Assembly (NCBI GenBank): GCA_041390305.1
Contig: JAWKQE010000023.1
Location: forward strand, 36,849 to 100,848
Length of the DNA: 64,000 nucleotides
Direction of reading: 5' to 3'
Origin: JACKCR01 sp041390305
Lineage (GTDB): Bacteria > Eisenbacteria > RBG-16-71-46 > CAIMUX01
Shown: piece by piece, positions 28,329 to 37,165 of the stretch
How positions within the stretch are numbered: position 1 is the first letter of the stretch
Layout: every line of letters begins with the position of its first letter
Made by a program: the position numbers and the translations under genes
Notes under the pieces: model-generated
Databases searched by the model: none
What the model was told of the DNA's origin: nothing
What the model saw: the letters and a program-made list of their open reading frames with translations, nothing else

Positions 28329-31112
28329 TCAGAGCGAGAACCAGCGGCTCACCTTGATCAGGAAGATGTCGTGCGGCTGGACGTCGAAGAGTCCCTCGAC
28401 GTCGTCCCCGACCGCGAGCGTGGGGTCGTCGCCGAAGCCCTGTCGGCTCTGGTTCCAGACGAGGTAGAGGAGTGACCCAGGCTGGAACTCCCACCTCACG
28501 ACGACATTGGAGTTGAAGTCGCGGAAGTTGAAGCTGCTGTCGAGGCCGTCGGCGTCCTCGTCCGAGACAGCGACGAAGCGGTCTTCGTAGCGATCGGCCT
28601 TGGGATCGGTGATCTGCTTGTAGTCGTGGTAGCGGCCGGTGGCGAGGAACGGCTGGCCGTAGAGCTGCACGGTGAGATCCGGCGCGATCGCGTAGTCGAG
28701 GCGGAACGTGCATGCGGCCGTTTCCTGGTCCAGCCCCGCGAAGTAGTAGCTCGGGTCGGCCGAGTCCCGGTTCCGGGTCGTGACGTACTGCAGTTCCGTG
28801 TCGTATGTCGAGTACGAGGGGCTCAGCGAGAGACGCATCTGGCCGTTCGGGCGCCAGTTGAGATCCACCCAGTAGTTCGTGTCACTCGCGCTGTTCTCGT
28901 CGGATGTCGTGCGGCCGGCGCCGAACCCGTAGGAGACCTGCTTCCGGCCGTCCGAGTTGACCCAGAAGCTCCTCTCCCAGGAACCGGGCCACTTCGACGA
29001 CGGGCCGCCGCGGAGCGCGGTGTTCGACACGTAGTCGAAGTTGCGCGTCAGGCCCGCGCCCGTGCTCCAGTTGTTCCGGAAGTTCAGGTTGCAGTTCGTG
29101 TTCACAGCGTTCGACGTGTTCGTGCCGCCGTAGTCGTAGTTCGTCCACTGGTTCGCGTTCCACTGGATCCGATTGAAGATGCTGAACGGCTGATTGAACG
29201 AGAGCGCGCCCCAGGTGAACTGGTTGATCTCGTCCGCACGGCGGAGGAACCCCATGTCGTTCGTCTCGAACCCCGGGGATCTCCAGGCGACGCCGGTCTG
29301 GAAGCGGGTGATGCCGCCACCGCTCTTCCCGACCCGGACGGAGCCGGCGTTTCCGGAGAGGGACGTGCGCGTGGAGTCGAAGTCGACGTAGTCCGCGTCG
29401 GGACGCTGGTAGTACCGGGCCGAGGAGAGCTGGTCGAGCCGGATCGAGACGGGATCTCCCTCCACCCGGCTGAACGAGACGTTCCCTTCGACGTAGTAGC
29501 GCCGATCCGCCACCATGTGCAGGAAGTCGACTCCACCGGAGTAGGCGGCGTCGTGGAGGAAGGCGAGTGGCTCGTCCTCGATGTTCCGGTTGACGGCCGT
29601 GACCATCGCGCCGATCACGGTCTGTCCGCTCCGGAGATCCTGCCGGACGCGACCGACGAAGAAGTTCGTCGTCGGCTCGACCGTCTCCTGACTCCGGACG
29701 CCGCTCTGCTCGATGTCGGCCCGCTCGCGGGCGGTCACGCTCTCGAGTACCCCGACGGAGAGTCCGCTCTTCGTCTTTCCCGTGAGTTTGGCGGCGCCGA
29801 TGATGCTCGAGTTCTCGGGCATGTCCACATGGGCATCGTTGTCGCCGGGGGAGTACCGTGGGGCGCGGCCGATCCGTCGTGAGTAGAAGAGACGGTCCTG
29901 CGTGAAGCTGCCGCCGGTGACGGCGGGGGCGAGCCTGTACTCCAGGATGTCGCTCCCTTCGATGAAGAACGGCCGCTTCTCGGAGAAGAACGTCTCGAAG
30001 GCCGAGAGGTTCACCTCCGACGGGTCCGCTTCGACCTGACCGAAGTCCGGGTTGATCGTGAAGTCCAGGGTGAGATTCCCGAGGACGCCGAGCTTTCCGT
30101 CGACGCCGAGGGCGAGGCTCTCGTCGCTGCCCGTGGCGAACGGGTCGTTCTCCACGCGCGGGAACCGTTCTGCGCGCGTGACTGCATACGGGAGGATCTC
30201 CACCTGCCGCTCCGGACGGAGGCCGCGGATGCCATGGAGCTCCCCGAAGCGACTGACCCAGCCGGGAGTGTCGAGAGGGATCGGCTGCCAGCAGGATCGC
30301 TCTTCTTCCCGAAAGACGCGTCTCGTGACCTGGATTCCCCACACCTGCTCGTCCTGATCCGAGAACCGGAGCTGGCTGAGCGGAATCTGCACTTCCGCGG
30401 TCCAGCCGCGGTCGTCGATTGCAGTGCGGAGGGTCCAGATCGGGTCCCAGTCGCCATCCCAGTTGTCGCCGTCCTGGGATATGAACTCGTCGCCGCGGAC
30501 TCCGGACACGCTCGACGTGAAGGAGAACGCGGTTCGCTGATCGAATCGGCTGTCGATGTTGATCTCGACCCAGTCGCCCGGGAACCAGTCGCGCCGTGTC
30601 GTCTGGCTGCTGATCTCCTCCGGGTGATCGTCGAAGGCCCGGTAGGCGACGTAGATCGCATCGTCGTCGTAGAGGATCTTGAACGCGGTCTGCTGCGACG
30701 GATCGTCGCCCCGGTTCGGGTTGTGTTCGCGGAAGTCGCCCGCCCACTCGACGAGGTCCCAGGCGGGGTCGTCGACCCGGCCGTCGAGCACGGGCGGCGC
30801 ACCTTCGATCCGGCGGGTCTGATAGATCCGCTTCGAGAAATCCTGTGCCTGTGCGTCCGAGACGAGGAGCCCGAGGAGGGGGGACGCGAGCGTACGCGCT
30901 TCCGACGCGAGCGTGGCGAGGATCGGCGAGCCGAGCAGCCGTTCGAGGGCCGGGCCCACGACCGGAAGGCCGGAGGCGGGGGCGACGAGCGAGAGAAGGA
31001 GCGCACCGAGACCGGCCAGGAGGGGGAGGCTTCCCAGAAGGAGGAGCGTTCGTGGGAACTGCTGGGCAGGCGTCTCGAGTCGAGAGTCGGACGGGAGGCG
31101 ACGCTGGCGCAT
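28329..31112 (-). CDS. DUF5916 outer-membrane protein with N-terminal CBM9-like domain
   Basis: 927 residues from ATG 31112, with a hydrophobic N-terminal segment for export. Residues about 105-290 match the carbohydrate-binding family 9-like fold that opens DUF5916 proteins (VLDGRVDDPAWDLVEW, IYVAYRAFDDHPEEI, WTAEVQIPLSQLRF). Then comes the family-typical block SAFETFFSEKRPFFIEGSD near residue 360. The remaining 550 residues alternate short amphipathic strands and aromatic ends and finish FLIKVSRWFSL, as expected of a large beta-barrel. It probably sits in the outer membrane and may bind or import glycans; the exact ligand is unknown. It is the most upstream of three minus-strand envelope genes. 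Confidence 0.8.
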   Translation of the reverse strand: MRQRRLPSDSRLETPAQQFPRTLLLLGSLPLLAGLGALLLSLVAPASGLPVVGPALERLLGSPILATLASEARTLASPLLGLLVSDAQAQDFSKRIYQTRRIEGAPPVLDGRVDDPAWDLVEWAGDFREHNPNRGDDPSQQTAFKILYDDDAIYVAYRAFDDHPEEISSQTTRRDWFPGDWVEINIDSRFDQRTAFSFTSSVSGVRGDEFISQDGDNWDGDWDPIWTLRTAIDDRGWTAEVQIPLSQLRFSDQDEQVWGIQVTRRVFREEERSCWQPIPLDTPGWVSRFGELHGIRGLRPERQVEILPYAVTRAERFPRVENDPFATGSDESLALGVDGKLGVLGNLTLDFTINPDFGQVEADPSEVNLSAFETFFSEKRPFFIEGSDILEYRLAPAVTGGSFTQDRLFYSRRIGRAPRYSPGDNDAHVDMPENSSIIGAAKLTGKTKSGLSVGVLESVTARERADIEQSGVRSQETVEPTTNFFVGRVRQDLRSGQTVIGAMVTAVNRNIEDEPLAFLHDAAYSGGVDFLHMVADRRYYVEGNVSFSRVEGDPVSIRLDQLSSARYYQRPDADYVDFDSTRTSLSGNAGSVRVGKSGGGITRFQTGVAWRSPGFETNDMGFLRRADEINQFTWGALSFNQPFSIFNRIQWNANQWTNYDYGGTNTSNAVNTNCNLNFRNNWSTGAGLTRNFDYVSNTALRGGPSSKWPGSWERSFWVNSDGRKQVSYGFGAGRTTSDENSASDTNYWVDLNWRPNGQMRLSLSPSYSTYDTELQYVTTRNRDSADPSYYFAGLDQETAACTFRLDYAIAPDLTVQLYGQPFLATGRYHDYKQITDPKADRYEDRFVAVSDEDADGLDSSFNFRDFNSNVVVRWEFQPGSLLYLVWNQSRQGFGDDPTLAVGDDVEGLFDVQPHDIFLIKVSRWFSL

Positions 31113-31536
31113 GGAGAGTCCTTCCTGAGAGCTTGGGAGTCGGAGCCGCATTCTCTCAGACGGGGATGTCCTTCCGAGCGTTTGAATGAACGACGGAAAA
31201 AAAGACCCACGCGGCGCCGGCCCGAGAAGAGGCGCCATGGCGGTGAGGCCGTGGTTTCGATTGTGCGACCGCGATCGGCTCGAGGCCGGGACTGCGGCGC
31301 TCGAGTGTGTCTCGACCAATCACACAGTGGGGAACACCAAGGTACACGATGCGTGACGGACGGTTGGACCGGTGTGTCCGGGATCCTCTAGACTCGCGCT
31401 CCAGCTCGCCGAGTCGCCCAGGTCCGTCACGAGGTCCGAGTCCCGAGGTCGGGACGGTCCGAGTTCCGGGCTCCGGTTCTGGGTCCCGGTGCCAGGCCCC
31501 GTCCGTGGTTCCAAGTCCAACAGCAGGCCATCGTCC
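31113..31536. other. Spacer between divergent DUF5916 and lhr genes; short GTCC/GGTTC repeats
   Basis: No gene is supported here. From about 31420 to 31515 words such as GGTCCGAGTCCCGAGGTCGGG and GGGCTCCGGTTCTGGGTCCCGG form a degenerate 9-12 base repeat just before the lhr start. Promoters for both divergent genes should lie here but none is clear. Confidence 0.4.
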
Positions 31537-34215
31537 ATGAGTTCGTCGCTCGAGTTCGCCCATCCCGCCGTTCGCCGTTGGTTCGAGCGGACGTTCGACA
31601 GCCCCACCACGGCGCAGGACCGGGCGTGGCCCGAAATCGCATCCGGAAAGTCCACGCTCCTCCTCGCTCCGACCGGATCCGGAAAGACCCTGGCCGCGTT
31701 CCTCTTCGCGCTGAACCAGCTCATGTTCTCCCCGGAGCCACCCCAGCGGGAGCGCTGCCGTGTCCTCTACATCTCGCCGCTCAAAGCGCTCGGGGTCGAC
31801 GTCGAGCGGAACCTGCGCGCACCGATCGCGGGGATCCGGGCCGAAGCGGAGCGGGCCGGAGAGACGCACCGTGAACTCGAGGTCGGCATCCGGACCGGGG
31901 ACACGCCACAGTCCGACCGCGCCCGCATGATCCGGCGTCCCCCGGACATCCTCATCACGACGCCCGAGTCCCTCTATCTCCTCCTAACGTCCCAGGCCCG
32001 CGAAACGTTGCGTTCCGTCGAGACCGTGATCGTCGACGAGATCCATTCACTCGTCGCGACGAAGCGGGGTGTGCACCTGTTCCTGTCGCTGGAGCGTCTG
32101 GAAGCGTTGCGCAACGGGGCGCCACGTCCGCTCCAGCGGATCGGGCTCTCCGCGACCCAACGGCCGCTGGACGAAGTCGCCCGTCTCCTCGGCGGGGGCA
32201 CGATCGGCGAGGGAGACGACGCACGGTTCCGGCCGCGTCCGGTCGAGATCGTCGACGCGGGGCGGAAGCGGGCGCTCGAGTTGGTGGTCGAGGTCCCGGT
32301 GGAGGACATGACCCGGCTCGGCGACCCGTCGGACGAGATTCCGTCCGGCCCCGCGGCGCAGCGTCCGCCCGTCAAGAGCATCTGGCCCTCGATCCATCCG
32401 CGCCTCGTCGAGCTGATCCGCGCGCACCGGAGCACGATGGTGTTCGTGAACAGTCGACGGCTGGCCGAACGGCTCGCGGGGGCTCTCAACGAAGAGGCCG
32501 AGGAAGAGATCGCGCTCGCGCATCACGGGTCGCTCTCGAAGGAGAAGCGGATGCGGGTCGAGGATCTCCTCAAACGCGGAGAGCTTCCGGCCATCGTCGC
32601 GACGTCGTCGCTCGAGCTCGGGATCGACATGGGCGCGGTCGACCTCGTCATCCAGATCGAGGCGCCGCCGTCGGTCGCGTCCGGGATCCAGCGGGTCGGG
32701 CGCGCCGGGCACCACGTGGGTGCGGTCTCGCGCGGGGTCGTCTTCCCGAAGCATCGCGGCGACCTTCTTGCGAGCGCGGCCGTCGTTCCGAAAATGCGGG
32801 ATGGGGAGGTGGAGGCGACGCACTACCCGAGGAATCCGCTCGACGTGCTCGCGCAGCAGATCGTGGCGGAGGCTTCGGTCCGCCGCTGTCATGTCGAGGA
32901 GCTCTTCCGTCTCTTCCGGGGCGCGGCTCCCTTCGCCGACCTTCCGCGCGGTGCGTTCGACGGTGTGCTCGACATGCTGAGCGGCCGCTACCCGTCGGAC
33001 GAGTTCGCCGAACTCCGTCCGCGCATCACCTGGGACCGCGTCTCGGGCGCGATCGAAGCGCGGCAGGGCGCGCGCCGCGTGGCCGTCGTGAACGGTGGCA
33101 CGATCCCGGACCGTGGCCTCTTCGGCGTCTTTCTCGCCGACGGAGATGGCTCGGGCAGCCGGCGCGTGGGCGAGCTCGACGAGGAGATGGTGTTCGAGTC
33201 GCGGCCGGGCGAAGTGTTTGTCCTCGGTGCGTCGTCCTGGCGGATCGAGAACATCGACCACAACCGGGTGACGGTGCTTCCGGCTCCCGGCGAACCGGGC
33301 CGGATGCCGTTCTGGAAGGGAGACCGGATCGGCCGGGCCGCGGAGTTCGGCCGCGCCATCGGGGCACTCGCGCGCGAGATCGGCCGGGCGGACGAGAAGG
33401 AGGCGATCGCGCGGCTGCGCGACGGGCACGGACTCGAGGAGTCCGCGGCGAGGAATCTCGTCGCCTACGTGCGGGATCAGTACGACGCGACCGGTGTCGT
33501 CCCGAGCGAGGAGACGATCGTCGTCGAACGGTTCGTCGACGAAGTCGGGGACTGGCGGGTCTGTGTCCTCTCGCCCTTCGGTTCACGCGTCCACGCGCCC
33601 TGGTCGACCGCGATCCTCTCGCGTCTCGCGGACGAGCAGGGGCTCGAAGTGGACATGATGTACAGCGACGACGGGATGGTCTTCCGTCTGCCCGAGTCCG
33701 AGTCGGCCCCCGATCCGTCCGTCTTCTTCCCGCGTCCGGACGAAGTGGAGTCACTCGTCGTGCGGAAGCTGTCGGATACGTCTCTCTTCGCCTCGCACTT
33801 CCGCGAGAACGCGGGACGCGCGCTCCTCCTTCCGAAGCGCAATCCGACCACGCGCGCCCCTCTCTGGGCGCAGAGGAGGAAGAGCGCGGACCTGCTCAAG
33901 GTGGCGGCGCGCTTCGAGCGCTTCCCGATCATCCTCGAAACGTACCGTGAGTGTCTCCGCGACGTGTTCGACCTGCCGTCGCTCACCGACGTGCTGCGTG
34001 ACGTGGCTTCGCGACGGATCCGGGTCGCAACGGTCGACACCCACGTCCCGTCGCCGTTCGCGTCGAGTCTTCTCTTCAGTACGTCGGCAACTTCCGCTCC
34101 GCCGGCGACGCGCCGCTCGCGGAGAGGCGCGCACAGATCCTCTCGCTCGACCACGCCCAGCTCCGGGAGCTGCTCGGCGAAGCGGAGCTGCGTGCGCTGC
34201 TCGATGGTGACGTGA
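31537..34215 (+). CDS. lhr: Lhr-type ATP-dependent helicase, N-terminal part (frameshift near 34075)
   Basis: The helicase core of a large DNA-repair helicase. It starts at ATG 31537 (MSSSLEFAHPAVRRWFERTF). Motif I is APTGSGKTLAAF near residue 45, motif II is the DEIH of VIVDEIHSL near 166, motif III is GLSATQRPLDE near 203, and motifs V-VI are TSSLELGIDMGAVDLVIQ and GIQRVGRAGHHVG near 385. A winged-helix/Lhr-specific region follows. The frame is correct up to HVPSPFASSLLF; then one base is missing at about 34075, after which QYVGNFRSAGDAPLAERRAQ continues in the next frame. The last 45 residues of this open frame are therefore spurious. Overlaps the C-terminal piece. Confidence 0.88.
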   Translation: MSSSLEFAHPAVRRWFERTFDSPTTAQDRAWPEIASGKSTLLLAPTGSGKTLAAFLFALNQLMFSPEPPQRERCRVLYISPLKALGVDVERNLRAPIAGIRAEAERAGETHRELEVGIRTGDTPQSDRARMIRRPPDILITTPESLYLLLTSQARETLRSVETVIVDEIHSLVATKRGVHLFLSLERLEALRNGAPRPLQRIGLSATQRPLDEVARLLGGGTIGEGDDARFRPRPVEIVDAGRKRALELVVEVPVEDMTRLGDPSDEIPSGPAAQRPPVKSIWPSIHPRLVELIRAHRSTMVFVNSRRLAERLAGALNEEAEEEIALAHHGSLSKEKRMRVEDLLKRGELPAIVATSSLELGIDMGAVDLVIQIEAPPSVASGIQRVGRAGHHVGAVSRGVVFPKHRGDLLASAAVVPKMRDGEVEATHYPRNPLDVLAQQIVAEASVRRCHVEELFRLFRGAAPFADLPRGAFDGVLDMLSGRYPSDEFAELRPRITWDRVSGAIEARQGARRVAVVNGGTIPDRGLFGVFLADGDGSGSRRVGELDEEMVFESRPGEVFVLGASSWRIENIDHNRVTVLPAPGEPGRMPFWKGDRIGRAAEFGRAIGALAREIGRADEKEAIARLRDGHGLEESAARNLVAYVRDQYDATGVVPSEETIVVERFVDEVGDWRVCVLSPFGSRVHAPWSTAILSRLADEQGLEVDMMYSDDGMVFRLPESESAPDPSVFFPRPDEVESLVVRKLSDTSLFASHFRENAGRALLLPKRNPTTRAPLWAQRRKSADLLKVAARFERFPIILETYRECLRDVFDLPSLTDVLRDVASRRIRVATVDTHVPSPFASSLLFSTSATSAPPATRRSRRGAHRSSRSTTPSSGSCSAKRSCVRCSMVT

Positions 34216-36107
34216 TCTGGGAGACCGAGAAGCGCCTGCAACGGCTCGGCGACGATCAGAAGATCCGCCATGCCGACGACCTGCACGATCTCCTCCTCTC
34301 GATCGGGGACCTCAGCCGGGAGGAAGTGGACGTGCGCGTGATGGCGGCAGCTACGGAATGGCTCCACGCCCTTACCCAGGCGCGGCGGATCGCACTCGTG
34401 CCGGTCGGCGGCGAGAAACGGTATGTCGCGGCGGAGGACCTGGGACGTTTCCGCGATGCGCTCGGCATCGTCCCGCCGCCAGGGATGCCCGAGGCGTTTC
34501 TCGAATCCGTCGCGGACCCGCTCGGCGACCTCGTCTCGCGGTTTGCCCGCACGCACGGTCCGTTCCGGGCCGAGGACGTCGCGCACCGGTTCGGACTCGG
34601 GGTGGCCGCGGTCGGAGATGTGCTGGGGCGTCTTCGCGAAGCCGGACGGATCGTGGAAGGCGAGTTCCTTCCCGGCGGACGTGGCACGGAGTGGTGCGAC
34701 GCGTCGGTGCTCCGTCGACTCAAGCAGCAGAGCCTCGCCCGCCTCCGCGCCGAGATCGAGCCGGTCGATCCATCCGCACTCGGCCGATTCCTGCCCGAGT
34801 GGCACGGCCTCGCACGTCCGGCCCGCGGCCTGGATGGACTCCTCCGCGTACTCGAGCAGCTGCAGGGCTGTCCGCTTCCCGCCTCCGATCTCGAGACGGA
34901 GATCCTGCCCGCCCGCGTCGAGGACTACCAGCCCAGCATGCTCGACGAACTCTGCTACGCGGGCGAGCTGATGTGGCGCGGCATCGAACCGATCGGCACA
35001 CACGACGGACGGATCGTGATCTATCTCGCCGAGCACTATCCGTACCTCGGACCGTTGGATGTCGCATCCAACGTCGGATCCGCGGCCGGCGACGCATCCA
35101 CATCCAACTCTGGATCGACATCCGGCGATGCGCCCACCGGTGGCTCCCGACACGACCACCTCATGCAGTCGATCCGCGCGTACCTCCGTGACCGCGGCGC
35201 GGTCTTCTTTGCGCAGATGGCGAAGGATCTCGGTGGGTTCCCGCAGGACCTCGCCGACGCGCTCTGGCTCCTCGTCTGGAACGGCGAGGTCACGAACGAC
35301 ACGCTCGCGCCACTCCGTTCCTTCCTTCGTCAGAGCCAGGGGGAACGGGCGAACCGTCGCAATCGGCGGGAGCTGCGCTCGCGTGGATACCGTCCGCGGA
35401 CGGTGGGTCCTCCGGGAACGGAGGGGCGTTGGTCGCTCCTGCCGGGAAGGGAAGAGGGGGATCCGACGGAGACCGAACGCCGCGCCGCGCTCGCCGAGCA
35501 GCTCCTCCAACGCCACGGCGTCCTCCTTCGGGAGAGCACACAGGCGGAGGGGCTCACGGGTGGGTTCTCGCTCGTCTACCCGGTGCTGAAGGCGATGGAA
35601 GAGTCGGGTCGGGTGCGTCGCGGCTACTTCGTCGCGGGGCTCGGTGCGACCCAGTTCGCGCTGCCGGGGGCGGACGACCGACTCCGCTCGCTGCGCGACG
35701 CGAAGGTCCACGCCGACCCGTCCACGTTCGTGCTCGCCGCCACCGATCCGGCCAACCCCTACGGTGCGGCACTCCGCTGGCCGGAGACGAGCGGCGCGCG
35801 GCCGGGGCGCGTGGCGGGCGCGCAGGTCGTGCTCCACGAGGGACGGCTCCTCGCGTACATCGGACGGACGGAGCGGAGTCTCCTCACGTTCCTTCCCGAG
35901 TCGGAGCCCGAACGGTCCGCCTCCGCGCGTGTGCTCGCGACGACATTGTCGGAGCTCCCCGCGAAGGGAAGGAGCCGTGCTCTCACCGTGACCAAGATCG
36001 ACGGGGAAGACCCGTCCCAGTCGTTCCTGGCCCGGTTCCTCGAGGAGGAAGGGTTCCGCTCGACCTACAAGGGACTCTATCGGCGGAAGGGCCCGCTCGA
36101 TGCCTGA
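34212..36107 (+). CDS. lhr: Lhr helicase, C-terminal part
   Basis: This frame continues the Lhr protein from about 34077; the whole gene would encode roughly 1520 residues, the usual size of full-length bacterial Lhr. It carries the large C-terminal winged-helix/AlkZ-like region (FRAEDVAHRFGLGVAAVGDVL, LRRLKQQSLARLRAEIEPVD, SLVYPVLKAMEESGRVRRGYF). ATG 34212 is an internal codon, not a natural start. An unusual Ser/Gly/Ala-rich insert (about 35053-35150) is the CATCCAACG repeat in frame. The gene overlaps the next, a Nei-type glycosylase, by eight bases, recalling the lhr-nei2 pair of mycobacteria (Rv3296-Rv3297). A shared DNA-repair role is inferred. Confidence 0.85.
   Translation: MIWETEKRLQRLGDDQKIRHADDLHDLLLSIGDLSREEVDVRVMAAATEWLHALTQARRIALVPVGGEKRYVAAEDLGRFRDALGIVPPPGMPEAFLESVADPLGDLVSRFARTHGPFRAEDVAHRFGLGVAAVGDVLGRLREAGRIVEGEFLPGGRGTEWCDASVLRRLKQQSLARLRAEIEPVDPSALGRFLPEWHGLARPARGLDGLLRVLEQLQGCPLPASDLETEILPARVEDYQPSMLDELCYAGELMWRGIEPIGTHDGRIVIYLAEHYPYLGPLDVASNVGSAAGDASTSNSGSTSGDAPTGGSRHDHLMQSIRAYLRDRGAVFFAQMAKDLGGFPQDLADALWLLVWNGEVTNDTLAPLRSFLRQSQGERANRRNRRELRSRGYRPRTVGPPGTEGRWSLLPGREEGDPTETERRAALAEQLLQRHGVLLRESTQAEGLTGGFSLVYPVLKAMEESGRVRRGYFVAGLGATQFALPGADDRLRSLRDAKVHADPSTFVLAATDPANPYGAALRWPETSGARPGRVAGAQVVLHEGRLLAYIGRTERSLLTFLPESEPERSASARVLATTLSELPAKGRSRALTVTKIDGEDPSQSFLARFLEEEGFRSTYKGLYRRKGPLDA
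35053..35130 (+). repeat. CATCCAACG-family repeats, locus 6, inside lhr
   Basis: CGTTGGATG (35053-35061) and CATCCAACG (35065-35073) are perfect nine-base inverted arms around TCG, followed by CATCCACATCCAACTCTGG and CGACATCCGG. The stretch encodes DVASNVGSAAGDASTSNSGS, a flexible linker not expected in Lhr. The frame is kept. Confidence 0.85.
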
Positions 36108-36936
36108 GGGCGACACGATCCACCGCAGCGCTCATCATCTCTCCCTCGCTCTCGTCGATCGCCCGGTCCTGAACTACTGGGCCCGGCGGCCCGAACTCCT
36201 CCGGTTCCGAAGGCAGGAGTGTGTCGTTACCGCGGTGGAAGCACGCGGGAAGAGCCTCCTCATCCACTTCGACGACGGCGTTGCGCTCTACTCTCACATG
36301 AAGATGAGCGGGTCGTGGCACATCTACCGCCCCGGCGAACGTTGGCAACTCCCCTCGCATCTCAGCCGCGTCGCGATCGAGAACGACCGGTTCGTCGCCG
36401 TCTGCTTCTCCGCCCCAGACCTCGAGCTTCTGACCCGGGACGAGGTCGGGGCACACCCCGTGCTCGCAGCGCTCGGTCCGGATCTCCTCGGCCCGAACTT
36501 CGACCTGGAGGAGGCGCTCGCGCGATTCCGCGCCGCATCGGGTGCGAAGGTGCCGGGTGCGAAGTCGTCGGAAGCCGAGACGCGCGACCTCAGCATCGGG
36601 GAGGCGGTGCTGAACCAACGGATCGTCGCGGGGATCGGCAACGTCTGGAAGTCGGAGATGCTCTTTGTCACCGGGATCGATCCATTCCTGCCAGTCTCCG
36701 AAGTCGCGGATGATCTTCTCCGGAAGTTGCTGCGCGACGCGCGCGTGCTGATGCGGAAGAACCTCGACACCGTGGTCCGGACGACCCGGTTCGTGCCGGG
36801 AGGTGACCTCTGGGTCTACGAACGCGCGGGTGAACCCTGCTATCGGTGCCGCACGAAGGTCGAGCGGGAGCGGCAGGGGAGACCGAGCCGCAGCACCTAC
36901 TTCTGCGTTCGCTGTCAGAACGTCGATCGCGGCTGA
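36100..36936 (+). CDS. nei: Fpg/Nei-family DNA glycosylase/AP lyase (Nei2-like)
   Basis: 278 residues. It starts MPEGDTIHR, where Pro2 and Glu3 form the catalytic N-terminus of the family after Met removal. Other features are LYSHMKMSGSW, LNQRIVAGIGNVWKSEML (helix-two-turn-helix) and a C-terminal zinc finger, C-Y-R-C...F-C-V-R-C near residues 247-272. PEGDTIHR rather than PELPEVE points to the Nei branch, which removes oxidised pyrimidines. It overlaps the end of lhr by eight bases, with GGAAGGG upstream inside lhr, so translation is coupled and both probably act in base-damage repair. Confidence 0.92.
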   Translation: MPEGDTIHRSAHHLSLALVDRPVLNYWARRPELLRFRRQECVVTAVEARGKSLLIHFDDGVALYSHMKMSGSWHIYRPGERWQLPSHLSRVAIENDRFVAVCFSAPDLELLTRDEVGAHPVLAALGPDLLGPNFDLEEALARFRAASGAKVPGAKSSEAETRDLSIGEAVLNQRIVAGIGNVWKSEMLFVTGIDPFLPVSEVADDLLRKLLRDARVLMRKNLDTVVRTTRFVPGGDLWVYERAGEPCYRCRTKVERERQGRPSRSTYFCVRCQNVDRG

Positions 36937-37165
36937 TCCCCACTGCCCGCATAGAAATGTGCGGCCGCTGCATCACCGTGTCTAACGGGAGCCGCGGCCA
37001 ACCCGTTGCAGGAGAAGCACGACCCCGCCTCGGGCTGCAGGCGGCATCGTTTCGCCTCGAAGCCGGAACCGATCGATCGATGGGCATTCTTCAAGAAGCG
37101 CGTCCCACCCTCCCGAAAGCTGAAGTGACGGAACACGCTACAGCGCTTCTTGGGGGAGCCGAAAC

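Noticed and set aside
36958..37165. ATGTGCGGCCGC reads MCGRC, resembling the start of SRAP (YedK/HMCES) proteins
   Set aside because: The following residues show none of the later SRAP motifs and run into low complexity; the match is limited to four residues.
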